Assembly: GCA_025716855.1 (NCBI GenBank) | Contig: JAIXMQ010000034.1 | Coordinates: 1-64,000 of the forward strand | Direction: 5' to 3' | DNA length: 64,000 nt | DNA from: Pilaira anomala | Taxonomy: Eukaryota; Mucoromycota; Mucoromycetes; Mucorales; Mucoraceae | Shown: one piece after another, positions 8,970-19,460 of the stretch | How the letters are laid out: every line of letters begins with the position of its first letter | Numbering within the stretch: position 1 is the first letter of the stretch | Program-made: the position numbers and the translations under genes | Notes under the pieces: generated by a model | What the model was told of the DNA's origin: nothing | The model's database searches: none | Seen by the model: the letters and a program-made list of their open reading frames with translations, nothing else

Positions 8970-11160
8970 AGTTTTTTTATATATAAAAACGTGATCAACA
9001 ATAAGATCGTTAGCTTCGTGTGTTTCTATTTACTTCGATCGAAACATTAATAACAATAAGCAAGAATTGATCATATTTACTTTTACAAAAAAAAAAATAA
9101 TTATAATGTACATATTCTGTCTTTCTTTACAAGGTTGCTAAAATCAAAATGTCTTTTTTAACATAATTCATAACATGCGTAGAATCATGCGATTGCCAAA
9201 TTTAACTGAATGGATCTTAACCTATTTCAAAGTTTTTGTATTTACCCAGTTTAAGATTCAGGCGGTTTGTTATTTGTAACACAAGATGTAAAAAAAATTG
9301 CGTATGAAAAAGGAAAGGCATCTCTTCTCTGTAAGTTTTAGAGTTTGTTGCACCATCCAACAATTTTAAACTATTAATTAAATTGGCGTTTCAATGCATG
9401 ATCATAGCCTTTTTTTATCCAATGCTTGCAACGAATAGTCAAAAACAATCATCTTATTGTCACTTGTACAAATACATAATTATGTGATATTTCATTAAAA
9501 GATACTGATATCAGTAAGTGTGTGTTCGTGAATTTGACTTTTATCACATAACGACATAAAGCGGGAAAATAATTAAAATTTTAGCTCTGGGGGGAGGACA
9601 AAATTGTATTTCCCAAAAAAAATTTAAAGGGAAAAGATGTCAAAAGCTATCTTAAGTTACGAAGAAATAAAAATCCAATCGAACAAAACAATAAAAGTTG
9701 TATTCTTATAAAATATTTAGACTGTTTACTTTCTTGAGTGTGTTTGATTCTAAGTCTAAAGGTCATTATAACAACACAAAGGTAATATAATGTGTACTAG
9801 GTAGTAATATCAGCGGAAGCAATTAATGCTACTCCTTTTGGGATAGATACGTTTACTATTTGTTATGGTGTCTAAGGTTCAAACTATGACTTAAGGAAGA
9901 ACAATACGATCAAATCTTAAAGGATTAAAGATGTATGCTTTTTATTTGTATAAGTATAAATTAGGATATTACTCTTAAAGTAAAGAACAAGTTCTAAAGT
10001 CACTGACTTATTGTTAAGATAAAGCTTAACTATTCCCTTTGTTTTTATGAAGAGAAAGATCACTTAAGCGGCTTATTTTGAGAGTATCTATGATAAAAGA
10101 CGAAAGGTAAAGAAAGAAGAAAAAATAAGATTTACACTGCTAAGCAAGTGACGAAAAATGGTTTTGCATAAAATGGTTTGGGTTTAGCTATTTATTATAA
10201 GAAATTTTTCCATCTTCAGCAATGAAGGAGGAATAACTAATTAGATACTAAAAAAAAAGGGTTAAATTATCATTTTGTATTTAGAAGTTTTTCTTGAGAA
10301 AACCATAAGTTGGTAAGGTTCAAAAAATGTATAGAAGGCCGAGCTTTTTTTTTCCCTCATTTTCCTTTGATAACCATTTTCAGATGCGTTTTCAAAGATT
10401 TCCCTCAAATCATTAATTAAAACAAAAAATTATTCCAAATAAAACTTCTATGCTTACATAACTCAAATAATAACTTGTTATCTTTATGTTTTTTTTTTAC
10501 CATTAGGTTTATCATAGCATATAATACATGTAAGAAAAACAATTAATTATTTACAGCGTTATGATATATTATCGATAATTTATTTTTTTAAATATGTATG
10601 TTAGGTTATTTATAATTGTATATATCAAGTACATATACACTTACACGGTTCCAAATTGTTGGTGCAGAGCACTCCCTTCTTTCAACTTTAACAACAAAAT
10701 GAAGCTTCTAATCTTTTCAAAGAAGATTTCTTTGGTCCCACCTTCATATGATTCTTTTTTCTTAATGACGTTCTTTCTTACTGCTTTTGCAACAATTTTC
10801 TCTTTGCTCTTTCTATATAAAATCATTGTTGACGGCTTAAGCTGTCATCGATTGTTCGTTTTCTTTTATTAGTCATAGGTTGATTTACGTTCATATTTAA
10901 AAAAAAAATTGTTTATCTTTGTTTGATGATGAAAAATAAAGGGTGAGAAAAGAGTTGTCATTCATTATTCCTACTTTTACCGAAAAGCAGACCGTTATTT
11001 ATTTTTCTCACACTTAATGCATGACCACAGTCTATTTATATTGTATGACACTAAATCATAAGACACCACTTCGTTAAACTGTGTAATATAATCCACCTTT
11101 TTTTTTATTTATTTATCTTTACTTATATATTTCTATTTTTTTGATGCGGAAGGAAAAAAA
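8970..11160. other. 2.2-kb AT-rich region without a supported gene; scattered coding-like shreds
   Basis: No intact gene is found. Short coding-like pieces include plus-strand AEAINATPFGIDTF near 9816-9860, which meets a stop soon after, and a minus-strand frame at 10641-10826 ending in KEGSALHQQFGTV. Neither belongs to a family I can name. Together with the relics on either side they suggest decayed mobile or duplicated genes. Confidence 0.4.
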
Positions 11161-11165
11161 TGGCC

Positions 11166-11470
11166 TGCAAATATTTACTGAGAAGTAGAAGAATCATTGT
11201 CTGGCTCAGGATCAAGACCAGGCTCTTTAAGAGCGCCTAAGTTCAAAACAATAGCGATCAATTTTTTGAATATAAATAGGATGGTTATTCATTGATTCAA
11301 TGCGTTTTTCCTTTGTGTTTTCACTTAGTGTTCTGTTAGAGTTAATTGTAAGTCCTAATTCCGTACAACCTCATTGAAAAACTCTTTCAGGATGTGGGGT
11401 TTAACCATCTGCATTAAGCTTTTGTAAATATAGATCTAAGCATGATACCAGCTTAAGATCATTACTACAG
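11166..11470 (-). pseudogene. Unrecognised decayed gene end on the minus strand
   Basis: The minus strand reads a continuous but stop-interrupted sequence. It includes DLKLVSCLDLYLQKLNADG, then (after stops) GLTINSNRTLSENTKEKRI and, after a frameshift around 11255, an intact-looking terminus ALKEPGLDPEPDNDSSTSQ followed by TAA at about 11177. Composition and frame continuity are coding-like, but at least two stops and one shift show decay. No family is recognised. It lies tail-to-head next to the helicase relic and may belong to the same element. Confidence 0.35.
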
Positions 11471-11619
11471 AAGAGAATATTAAATATAATATTTAGCCAC
11501 AAATGTTTACCACTTACTTGAAGTTCAAGTTGTTCAAGAAGTGATTAATACAACAATACTTCCATTCCCGCGATCACAAAAAGAACGGTGATTATTGACA
11601 GTTCGTGATCAATAGTAGA

Positions 11620-12290
11620 TGAATATAATATTGTTCCTCTAGCATTGAATTATTATCAAATGAAGAACGCGTTTTTTGTTTCTCTTGCGAAACAGGCAAT
11701 GTTGAAGGTGTAATATCAGGACGTGGTGTTTTTTCTGCAAAGATTTTGACTACTAGAAATGGTGAAAGGAACATTTATTGTTTTACTGGCAGTATTACTT
11801 CTTTTATACCTGAATGTAGAGACCAGCTTGGCTTTGTGTCATTATCAAATGAAACAATTAACTCGCCATACCAAAAACTAAATTTTAATAGTCGTGATGA
11901 CATTGGCTTTGACACTTGCTCCAGAATGGTATTTTTAGATGCACCCATGGGTGCTGGTAAAACATTTGTTGCTGATCAATTCGTCAAAAGGCTACCTAAA
12001 AGTGCTCTTGTTTTGGCCATCACATGTCGTATTTCTTTAGCGAAGTACCTGATGTGATCGATACATGATACATGTATTAATTACATAAGCTATGAAGATC
12101 ACATTTTAATATCCGTCTGACTAATGTATAATTATCTTGTCAAATATATCAGCCATGAGAACCGATCTAGAAATGGCATATAATAATTTGTAGATCTGGT
12201 ATTTAGCATTGTTGTGCAAGATTACTTTACAGATGTATGATGGTATCATCCTGTAAGATGAACTACTGCGGCACAGTTTTCAAAACATAT
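11620..12290 (+). pseudogene. Decayed superfamily 2 helicase fragment resembling replication-origin-binding proteins
   Basis: The plus-strand frame open from about 11622 to 12057 has a cysteine pair (FCFSCETGN, a possible zinc-ribbon remnant). It then has a clear Walker A segment (FLDAPMGAGKTFVADQF, about 11932-11982) and a following ALVLAITCRISLAKYL, equivalent to helicase motif Ia. After 12057 the frame is broken by several stops, but a Walker B-like IIL-DE segment is still readable near 12246-12263. This order and the LDAPMG(A/S)GKT wording match, from memory, the origin-binding-protein-type helicases found in herpesviruses, large DNA viruses and numerous fungal mobile elements. Stops remove most of the helicase core, so no activity is expected. 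The assignment to that subfamily is an inference from short motifs. Confidence 0.5.
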
Positions 12291-12507
12291 ATAAACACAC
12301 ACATTTTTTATAAACAATAAATCATCTTATTTTGCGCTTGATTACTTTTTTGTACTTCCACATTTTATTTTTTATTTTTCAATCTATTTCCAATAGCTTG
12401 ATCTCATCATTTTTTTAATCAATTCGTTAAATTTATTGTTTATTTAAAAACTTCATTTCTTTTTATTACCCCTTTTATTTTTTTTAAAAAGAAAAAGCCA
12501 TTATGGC

Positions 12508-12947
12508 TGAGATGTTCGAGCTATAAATGAGATAGAACCAACGAAAATAAAATGCAATAAAAATATATGACAAAGGGTTAAATAATCAGACTGCAAAAAT
12601 AAACTAAACTTTATTAGAAGATACAAAAAGTATCTTAGTATATATTATAAAATAGTAATTGAAGAGGCATTGCATGAATAGTGAAGCCTGACCTACGTTT
12701 CAACCTTCAGTTGCCCACGTTGCTTGCCATAGATATAAACTAGTTCCTGAAGATTAACCAAGTTAATTTAACTGGCTTCTGTACCTGATAATTAATATAA
12801 AAGGATATTTATGTCAATAAACACGATGATGTGATTTATATAAAAAAACCAGTTAAGTAATCAGAGTAGATAAACTTATTGTATAGAAATATAAAAGAAG
12901 GGAGTTAGTTGAGAGCATATGAGAATATAATGTGCTCGTTCACAACA
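12508..12947 (+). mobile_element. Solo LTR of a retrotransposon (440 bp, TSD ATGGC), family copy 2
   Basis: The element starts TGAGATGTTCGAGCTA and ends CTCGTTCACAACA, giving TG..CA termini. A perfect 5-bp duplication ATGGC flanks it (12503-12507 and 12948-12952). It aligns over its full length, in reverse complement, with the LTR at 922-1352. No internal retrotransposon sequence adjoins, so it is a solo LTR. It sits exactly at the initiation codon of the downstream ORF: the right copy of the duplication restores ATG GC. The left copy creates an upstream ATG that opens a seven-codon ORF (12503-12526) running into the LTR. Confidence 0.85.
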
Positions 12948-13395
12948 ATGGCTTTTTCCAACCCTACCTCTACTACTGGCGCTGCCCTTCCTACAGTTGA
13001 TCAGTCTGCCAATGGTTACGTCTCTTCTTCTTTGCCTCTTCCCATGGCATATCCTGGTGCTAGTAAAATCAATGGTAACATGGACATTGAAAGCATCATC
13101 TCTGATGATAACGTTTCTTATAACACCTATGTTGATGTAGTCGAAGAAATGTCTAACCAAAGTACTTATTTTATTTTTATTTACTTTTGGTTCGTTACCT
13201 ACATTTATATTTATTACCAGTATAAAAATAATAACGTGGCTCTCGCTTTTGTATATTATCCTAACACGATCTTATAATTTTCTTTACTACTTTTGCATTA
13301 TCTTATTCAAAACAGATTACTATAAACGTAACTCACAATCAAACAGCTTTTGTGGATCAAAAGATGTTGTGGTAAAGAATACAAATAAAAGATAA
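12948..13395 (+). CDS. Small unknown protein whose start codon is the LTR target-site duplication
   Basis: ATG at 12948 opens a 71-codon coding-like exon (12948-13161) rich in Ser, Pro, Gly and acidic residues, with phrases such as STTGAALPTVDQSANGY and NGNMDIESIISDDNV. A possible intron (GTACTT..AAACAG, 13162-13315) leads to a second short exon ending in TAA at 13395, for about 97 residues. Without splicing the frame stops at 13277 after hydrophobic low-complexity sequence. No domain is recognised. Before the LTR insertion the ATG would have followed directly on a pyrimidine-rich leader (12420-12502), like other genes here, so I read this as a host or older element gene displaced from its promoter. 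Codon use of exon 1 looks like that of the neighbouring real genes. Exon 2 is uncertain. Confidence 0.4.
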
Positions 13396-13736
13396 TAAGG
13401 CAAAAGTAAAAAGTGAGCACTAGCTCCTGTTGACAAGTAGAACGACTTGATAAATTAAAGTAAATAGAGCTACAATGAATAGGTTATTTAGATGCAAAGT
13501 AGAAATAAAGAAACGACCAGTAAAAGATCAAGTTAAAGTTAAATGTTTTAGTTTGAAACAAAAGCAAATTGAACTTTATTACATTGAAAAATTAAGAGTA
13601 CTTATATTATTTTTATTTTGTTTCTTTTACAATCGATAGAGATTTAATATCTCCATGAAGTAAGTAAAACTATCTATGTAATACTCACCAAAAAAAGCCA
13701 CAATTGTCTACACGCACTACACAAAAACAAAATGTA
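13396..13736. other. AT-rich spacer with no gene seen
   Basis: There is no coding frame or recognised repeat. The end nearest the tRNA contains, on the minus strand, TTTTG-TTTTT (13720-13733). This serves as the RNA polymerase III terminator of the tRNA gene. Confidence 0.5.
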
Positions 13737-13808
13737 TTCCCCAACGGGGAGTCGAACCCCGGCCGTATCGGTGAAAGCGATAAATCCTAGCCGTTGGACC
13801 ATTGAGGA
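13737..13808 (-). tRNA. tRNA-Glu (anticodon UUC)
   Basis: The minus strand folds into a complete cloverleaf of 72 nt. The acceptor stem TCCTCAA/TTGGGGA has seven pairs including one T-G, with A as discriminator. The D-arm is GTCC..GGAT with loop AACGGCTA. The anticodon arm is TATCG-CTTTCAC-CGATA, giving anticodon TTC. The T-arm is CGGGG-TTCGACT-CCCCG. No intron is present. The internal A and B boxes lie in the D and T arms, and an oligo(T) terminator follows within about 15 nt. It decodes GAA (and GAG by wobble). Confidence 0.97.
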
Positions 13809-13868
13809 TGTTATATATTATATTAACCTTTAGCATTAAGATATACTACATATTTTGTAATAGTTTAT

Positions 13869-13885
13869 CACGTGACATGCACGTG
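13869..13885 (+). promoter_or_regulatory. Two CACGTG (E-box) hexamers spaced by one helical turn
   Basis: CACGTG occurs at 13869-13874 and again at 13880-13885, 11 bp centre to centre and both followed by AC. This places them on the same DNA face, as expected for cooperating bHLH (Cbf1/USF-like) dimers. They lie 60-75 bp upstream of tRNA-Glu. No protein-coding start is adjacent, so function is uncertain. Confidence 0.3.
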
Positions 13886-14452
13886 ACCATTACGTTACGT
13901 TTTATATGAAATATCTAAAACAAATATTGAGACTTTAGCTTTAACAATTATTAAAGGTCTAATTATAAGTTACAAGTATTTCAGAAGAGAAGATAAAAGA
14001 TAGATATTTTATCTGTGATAAGTTGAGGGATATTTATATTATTTTACTAAAGCTAATTATTATACAACCACGTAACAACTATAAACTAATTTAGTTTCTA
14101 GTTTTACTTCGACTAAAAATACTCGTAATATAATAATTACATCGCTAAAGCTGTCTCTCTAAGAATTCATTATTGATAATACTACCAGAGGTCATAGCTT
14201 TTATTTCTTTGTAAAGTTTATTATAATTCCTACTCTCGTTCATATTGATAGTTTTTATACCTTTTTTGTTTAATAATAATTCTGACGATACTACTTTCTT
14301 GAAGACTAGTCATAGCTGGTGGGCTTCAAGTAAATATGAAGAGTCTAATAGTGGATGAGAGACCTGCAGTTATTTAAAAAAATTATATTCTATTATATGC
14401 ATATTTTGTGTGCACATTCAGAAAATTTACAGTGAGGAGGTTATTGGGGTAT

Positions 14453-14494
<42 letters not shown>

Positions 14495-14590
14495 TTTATT
14501 AAAACCACACACGATAAATAAAAAATAAAAAAAAATGGTTTGTATATCGCGGTATTTTTGTTTTAACACTGTGATGCCACCAACTGTACT
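13886..14590. other. AT-rich region without a gene; poly(T) run of 36 at 14456-14491
   Basis: No coding frame is supported. The DNA is TA-rich and ends in a long homopolymer followed by an ORF of doubtful status. Confidence 0.5.
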
Positions 14591-14596
14591 AGTACC

Positions 14597-14970
14597 ATGA
14601 CTAAAATAAATGTAATTGATCTATTGGATACTCCACCTTTTCTTTTCATCACAGATTCTACTAATTTTAATAACAATATCAGGTCAAAATGTCCCAGCAT
14701 TTACTATCCTGAGACGATTATCATCTCTAACAATACTGCAAGATATACTTTGCATGGAAGAGAGTCTACTCTTTTTCATCTCGCGGCTACCATCATTTTT
14801 ACACTATCTGTTACAAACTTATACATTGGTATAAATTACCTTGTTCGTATAGACAATTTAGACCGTGAAGTGGCTATCATTACTTCTGATATGGAAAATA
14901 AGCTCGTAAGATTATTGGAAGATATCAAAATACTGTTTATACCTGTTACAAAAAAGAAGGTTATGTATAA
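14597..14970 (+). pseudogene. Coding-like ORF of unknown family, possibly a transposon-protein relic
   Basis: An ATG at 14597 opens a frame that is coding-like for about 120 residues (PPFLFITDSTNFNN, YTLHGRESTLFHLAATI, YLVRIDNLDREVAI) before it degenerates into a T-rich low-complexity tail after 14970. The HLAATI..YLVRIDNLD spacing faintly recalls the histidine/aspartate region of papain-like peptidases (ULP or ubiquitin-hydrolase type) found in fungal transposon proteins. A catalytic cysteine is not seen upstream. I treat it as a truncated relic; it could be a small orphan gene. Confidence 0.3.
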
Positions 14971-15193
14971 CACGTTTCCTTTTTCTTTTCTTTTTTTTTT
15001 TTTTTTTTTTCTCGTTTCTTTTATTTCTTTTCAACTTTTCCTTAGACTTATTATTTTTCCTTATGAAGTTCATAAACATACAGCATACAACTATACACAC
15101 AAATGACCACTAACAGCTTACGGGTATAAGTTAGCCGGATTTACTACCGGTCTTTTATGCACACCGTTCAAAATAAATTAATTATCTTGCCGA

Positions 15194-15195
<2 letters not shown>

Positions 15196-15263
<68 letters not shown>
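15196..15263 (+). repeat. 68-nt poly(T) homopolymer
   Basis: This is an uninterrupted run of 68 T, the longest homopolymer in the window. Comparable runs are at 38678-38736 (59), 4707-4749 (43) and 14456-14491 (36). Exact lengths in assemblies are error-prone. Confidence 0.9.
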
Positions 15264-15266
<3 letters not shown>

Positions 15267-15556
15267 TAAAAAAACTGTATATATTTGTAAAATACAAACA
15301 GTGTTACATAAAAGAAAGTAAGTCAATTATTTTATATCAAATAAGTACCTTAAAGCTAACAATTCCAGCTACAAAGATATAACTATGAACTCGCCCCTCT
15401 ACTCTTGACAACTAATATCACACAAAACATGCATATAATAATAAAGTTTTCATTTAAATCCCTTAATGCCTTTTCCAAATAAAAAGACACATGTGTATAG
15501 AATGAAAAAAAAAGGGTTTTTTTTTATTATTATTACCAAGAAACACATTTTTTTTT

Positions 15557-16769
15557 TTAATTTTCAAAAGTTAAAGCAAGACCCACTTTATGAGCATTTT
15601 CATTAAGACGACCTGTATCAACCGCAGCGCCAATATTGACCTTGACACCAGGACGAAGCAACTGTGTATAAGAAACACCTACCACACCTACGTTGGTAAT
15701 CTTACCTTTAATAAAGGCAGTATTATCTAAAAGAAGTTTGGCCCCAACTTCAAGTGCAACTGCACTTGTTCCTTTATTGCTCCAGCTTGCCTTTCCAGAC
15801 GCTTCGATCGTTTCAGAAACACGGTGATAGTAAGAAGCAGCATAGTTATCCAAATTGTTAGTGGCATGGACTGCAACTGCGTATTCACGAGCAGAATAAC
15901 CAATGGCTGCATTATAACGGGTGATCTGTTATATATATATATATAAAAGAAAAAAGAAGAAATGTTTTAAGTATTTTCTCTTTCTCTTTCTATCACCCAT
16001 TCACTGCTTTTTTTTTTTACTTACCTTTGCTTCCTTTACACTGTAAGCAGCTTCACCACCTACAATGAAACCGTCACGTCCAAATACAGTGTTTACATTG
16101 ACGTTAGTCTACATACAAATCGAATGGAGTTTTAGGTTTTATTTTATTTTTTTATAATTGATTTATGAATAAAATTTTACCTTGAATACATCCAAAGTAG
16201 CCACGGTATGAACACTAGGTTGTTTATAAGTAGCATTAATCTTTGCAGCCTTTTCATTGATAGAAGGTAAAAGAGAAGTCAATAATTCGACCTTAAGACC
16301 CTCTTTAATAATAATAAATTAGCAAAATATATAAATAAACAAATAAATAAATATGTTTTACTAGCAAGGTTGTTTTCAAGTTCAATTTTTCCATTTAAAT
16401 GATTTGAGGTAGTCCAAGCTTCAGTGAAAGCAATACCGTTCAATTTGTCAGCGTATTTAGTTTCTAAATCACCTACGATGATACCCGTCTTATTATCACG
16501 TTGACCGTTGACTTTAAAAGTCTATATATATATATACATATATATATATTATATAGAGGTTAACAAGTTTGATACGAACGGTCTTTGATATACTTACGAC
16601 GCCGTTAGGTGCAGTGGTCTTGACTTCAAGTTTAACACCACCAATTGGATAATCTTTTGTCAAGATATCCTTTGCAGGTTTTCCAATATCATTAAAAGCA
16701 ACTACAAATAATATTAGAAAAAAGGATATGTGTATAGACTCTATGTTTTACTTTACCAGGTACAGACAT
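15557..16769 (-). CDS. POR1: Mitochondrial outer-membrane porin (VDAC)
   Basis: Six exons on the minus strand (16757-16769, 16598-16701, 16362-16521, 16181-16302, 16025-16108, 15557-15925) join in frame to 283 residues, the standard VDAC length. The N-terminus MSVPVAFNDIGKPAKDIL is the amphipathic helix. The DYPIGGVKLEVKTT segment and the alternating beta-strand pattern to the end follow the family. The GLK-type motif of the ATP-binding barrel strand (AKGLKVELLTSL) and the C-terminal strand KVGLALTFEN, with the beta-signal for outer-membrane assembly, are visible. It would carry metabolites across the mitochondrial outer membrane. Exon 1 codes only four residues plus one base, so start-codon assignment depends on the spliced frame. 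That frame is unambiguous from homology. Confidence 0.96.
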
Positions 16770-17312
16770 TATTTTTTTTTTTAAAAAAATAGAATTCAAG
16801 AAGAAAAGGGGTTATTTATTGAAACATTTTTACAGATTTGTTTATAAATAAAGGGGTCAAAAAGAAAAACTGTTGACTCAAAAAAATTTACTAGTGTAGG
16901 CTTCCTCCCAAGCCACGCTTTCTTTTTAACATGTATCATTTCGAGTTATGTGATAAACGTATTTTCTTGATCTCCTTAAATGATCACGGCCAGTTCCTAT
17001 TACTTTCTGAATGATAGAGTACTATTCCCAAGAGAATACGACTATAATTTAATTTAGTTGCACAACATGCTTTCATTTATCTAGTATACTTTTTTTCACC
17101 GGTGTAAATTTTGTTGGCAAGAGCAAGATATGCATTGTTTTTTTTAAAAATTTTTTTTTTTTGCATCATGTCAGATTTTGAAAATACTCATTCTTAAATA
17201 TGTAATAATAACAAACAACAAAATGATTAATAAAAGGGTAAAAGGGGGGGGGGGGGTTGGAGCTAATATGTATGGATATATTAGCCGGAGTTTATTAAAA
17301 AGAAAAAGAAAA
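16770..17312. other. Intergenic region between alpha-tubulin 3' end and porin 5' end, with a poly(G) run
   Basis: Both flanking genes are on the minus strand, so this holds the porin promoter (right part is downstream of nothing else) and the tubulin 3' region. A run of 13 G lies at about 17245-17257. No gene is seen. Confidence 0.5.
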
Positions 17313-18909
17313 CTAATACTCTTCAGTTTCTTCCAAGTCAGAATCATTAAGAGAATCGGATCCAACTTCCTCATAATCCTTTTCAAGAGCAGCCAAATCC
17401 TCACGAGCCTCAGAGAATTCACCTTCTTCCATACCTTCACCTACATACCAATGAACAAAAGCTCTCTTTGCATACATTAAATCAAACTTATGATCAAGAC
17501 GGGCCCAAGCTTCAGCAATAGCCGTTGTATTCGATAACATACAAACCGATCTTTGTACAGCAGCCACATCTCCACCAGGCACAGCAGCCGGTCCACGATT
17601 ATTGATACCTACCTTGAACCCAGTAGGACACCAATCCACAAACTGAATTGTACGTTTTGTCTTGATACTGGCAATAGCCGCATTGGTATCTTTAGGCACA
17701 ACATCACCACGATATAATAAACAACATGCCATGTATTTACCATTACGTGGATCACACTTCACCATTTGATTATTAGGTTCAAAACAAGCATACGTGATTT
17801 CAGGTACAGATAATTGTTCATGATAGGCCTTGGAAGCTGAGATGATGGGTGCATAAGTCACCAAAGGGAAATGAATACGTGGGTAAGGCACTAAATTCGT
17901 TTGGAATTCGTTCATGTCTACATTTAAAGAACCATCAAAACGAAGTGAGGCCGTGATAGATGATACTACTTGAGCGATCAATCGGTTCAAGTTCACATAC
18001 GTGGGTCGTTCAATATCTAGGTTACGACGACAGATATCATAAATGGCTTCATTATCTACCATGAATGAACAATCTGCATGTTCAAGTGTTGTATGTGTAG
18101 TCAAGATCGAGTTATAAGGTTCAACGACTGCAGTAGAGACTTGAGGGGCAGGGTAGACTGAGAACTCGAGTTTAGATTTCTTACCATAGTCAACTGAAAG
18201 ACGTTCCATTAATAAGGCACCAAAGCCAGAACCGGTACCACCACCAAATGAATGGAAAACAAGAAAACCTTGAAGACCTGTACAGTTATCGGCTAATTTA
18301 CGAATACGATCCAAGACGGTATCAACTAATTCTTTACCGACTGTATAATGACCACGAGCATAGTTATTAGCAGCATCTTCTTTACCGGTGATGAGTTGTT
18401 CTATATAAAGAAATAAGGATATTAATATATATATATATATATATATAAAAAGGTACCGCGTAAAATCTTGACAACAATAAAATTGATTTTTTTTTACCTG
18501 GATGGAATAATTGTCTATAAGCGCCTGTACGTACTTCATCTACAACAGTAGGTTCTAAATCAACAAAGACAGTACGAGGTACATGTTTTCCGTTACCGGT
18601 TTCACTAAAGAAAGTAGTGAAAGAATTATTGGATGTTTGGTTTTCCTCAGGGATAAGACCATCAGGTTGAATCCCATGTTCCAAACAATACTATTTTTTT
18701 TTAAAAGTAGTAAAAAATTAACACATATAACCCCCCCTTGTTATTTTTATTTAGTACTTACAAGTTCCCAACAAGCGTTACCAATTTGGATACCTGCCTA
18801 CTCTTTTTAAAAAGATGATTAAAAGAAATAAATAAACAAAGAGTCTCTCAAAGTCATGACAACAAAAATCCATTACCTGGCCAACGTGTACACTAATAAT
18901 TTCTCTCAT
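17313..18909 (-). CDS. TUB1: Alpha-tubulin
   Basis: Four exons (18877-18909, 18762-18797, 18498-18690, 17313-18400) encode 449 residues. Exon 1 is [11 protein letters not shown] and exon 2 [12 protein letters not shown]. Exon 3 carries the H1-S2 loop and exon 4 the rest. Diagnostic features are the GTP-binding tubulin signature [10 protein letters not shown], the alpha-specific [15 protein letters not shown], the catalytic-loop glutamate (the [15 protein letters not shown] helix of the C-terminal domain) and a C-terminal tyrosine (EETEEY). It forms microtubule protofilaments with beta-tubulin. The H1-S2 loop reads [16 protein letters not shown], so the acetylated Lys40 region of animal tubulins (SDKTIGG) is absent. 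Two tiny 5' exons are typical of fungal tubulin genes. Confidence 0.97.
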
Positions 18910-18946
18910 ATTTTTTATTGTATATATGCAGTGAAAAATAAATAAG

Positions 18947-18978
<32 letters not shown>

Positions 18979-19074
18979 AAGAATATTCTTGTTCTCTTTT
19001 TCTACCTTTTTTTAAGGTGATACAAAAGGGTGAAGTAAAAAAGGGGAGAGAGATACACAAAAGTCCGCCTTTCA

Positions 19075-19420
19075 CTAGATGAGTTGGACACCCACACTTT
19101 CTAGTGCACTTACAGCCCAAACAGGATAGTTGGATTCATGCTTAAAGTAACCCTTAAAGAATTGTTTAACATAACTAGGAAATTCGTCTCTTTTGATAGC
19201 TTCTCTCATTTCTCTCATTAGACGAAGTTGAAAATAAACGTTATGAACTGAAACTAATCTACCACCTACTGCATCTCTTGATACTAAATTAATATAAGAT
19301 CTTGTATAATCCCGACAAGTATTACATCCACAACCTTGTTCAATAGGACCAAAATCATTACCGTATTTACCCGATTTTAAAGAGATAATGCCATTCATTG
19401 TAAGTGCATTACCAAACCTC

Positions 19421-19460
<40 letters not shown>

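Noticed and set aside
12948..13161. Reading the LTR plus following ORF as a 5' LTR and gag of one retrotransposon
   Set aside because: A perfect 5-bp duplication flanks the LTR alone and no primer-binding site follows the LTR, so the ORF is target DNA.
14912..15100. Lysine-rich minus-strand ORF
   Set aside because: It is the complement of a T-rich tract and of the orphan ORF tail.
17178..17480. Plus-strand ORF over the 3' end of alpha-tubulin
   Set aside because: It overlaps unambiguous tubulin coding sequence on the other strand and begins in a poly(G) microsatellite.
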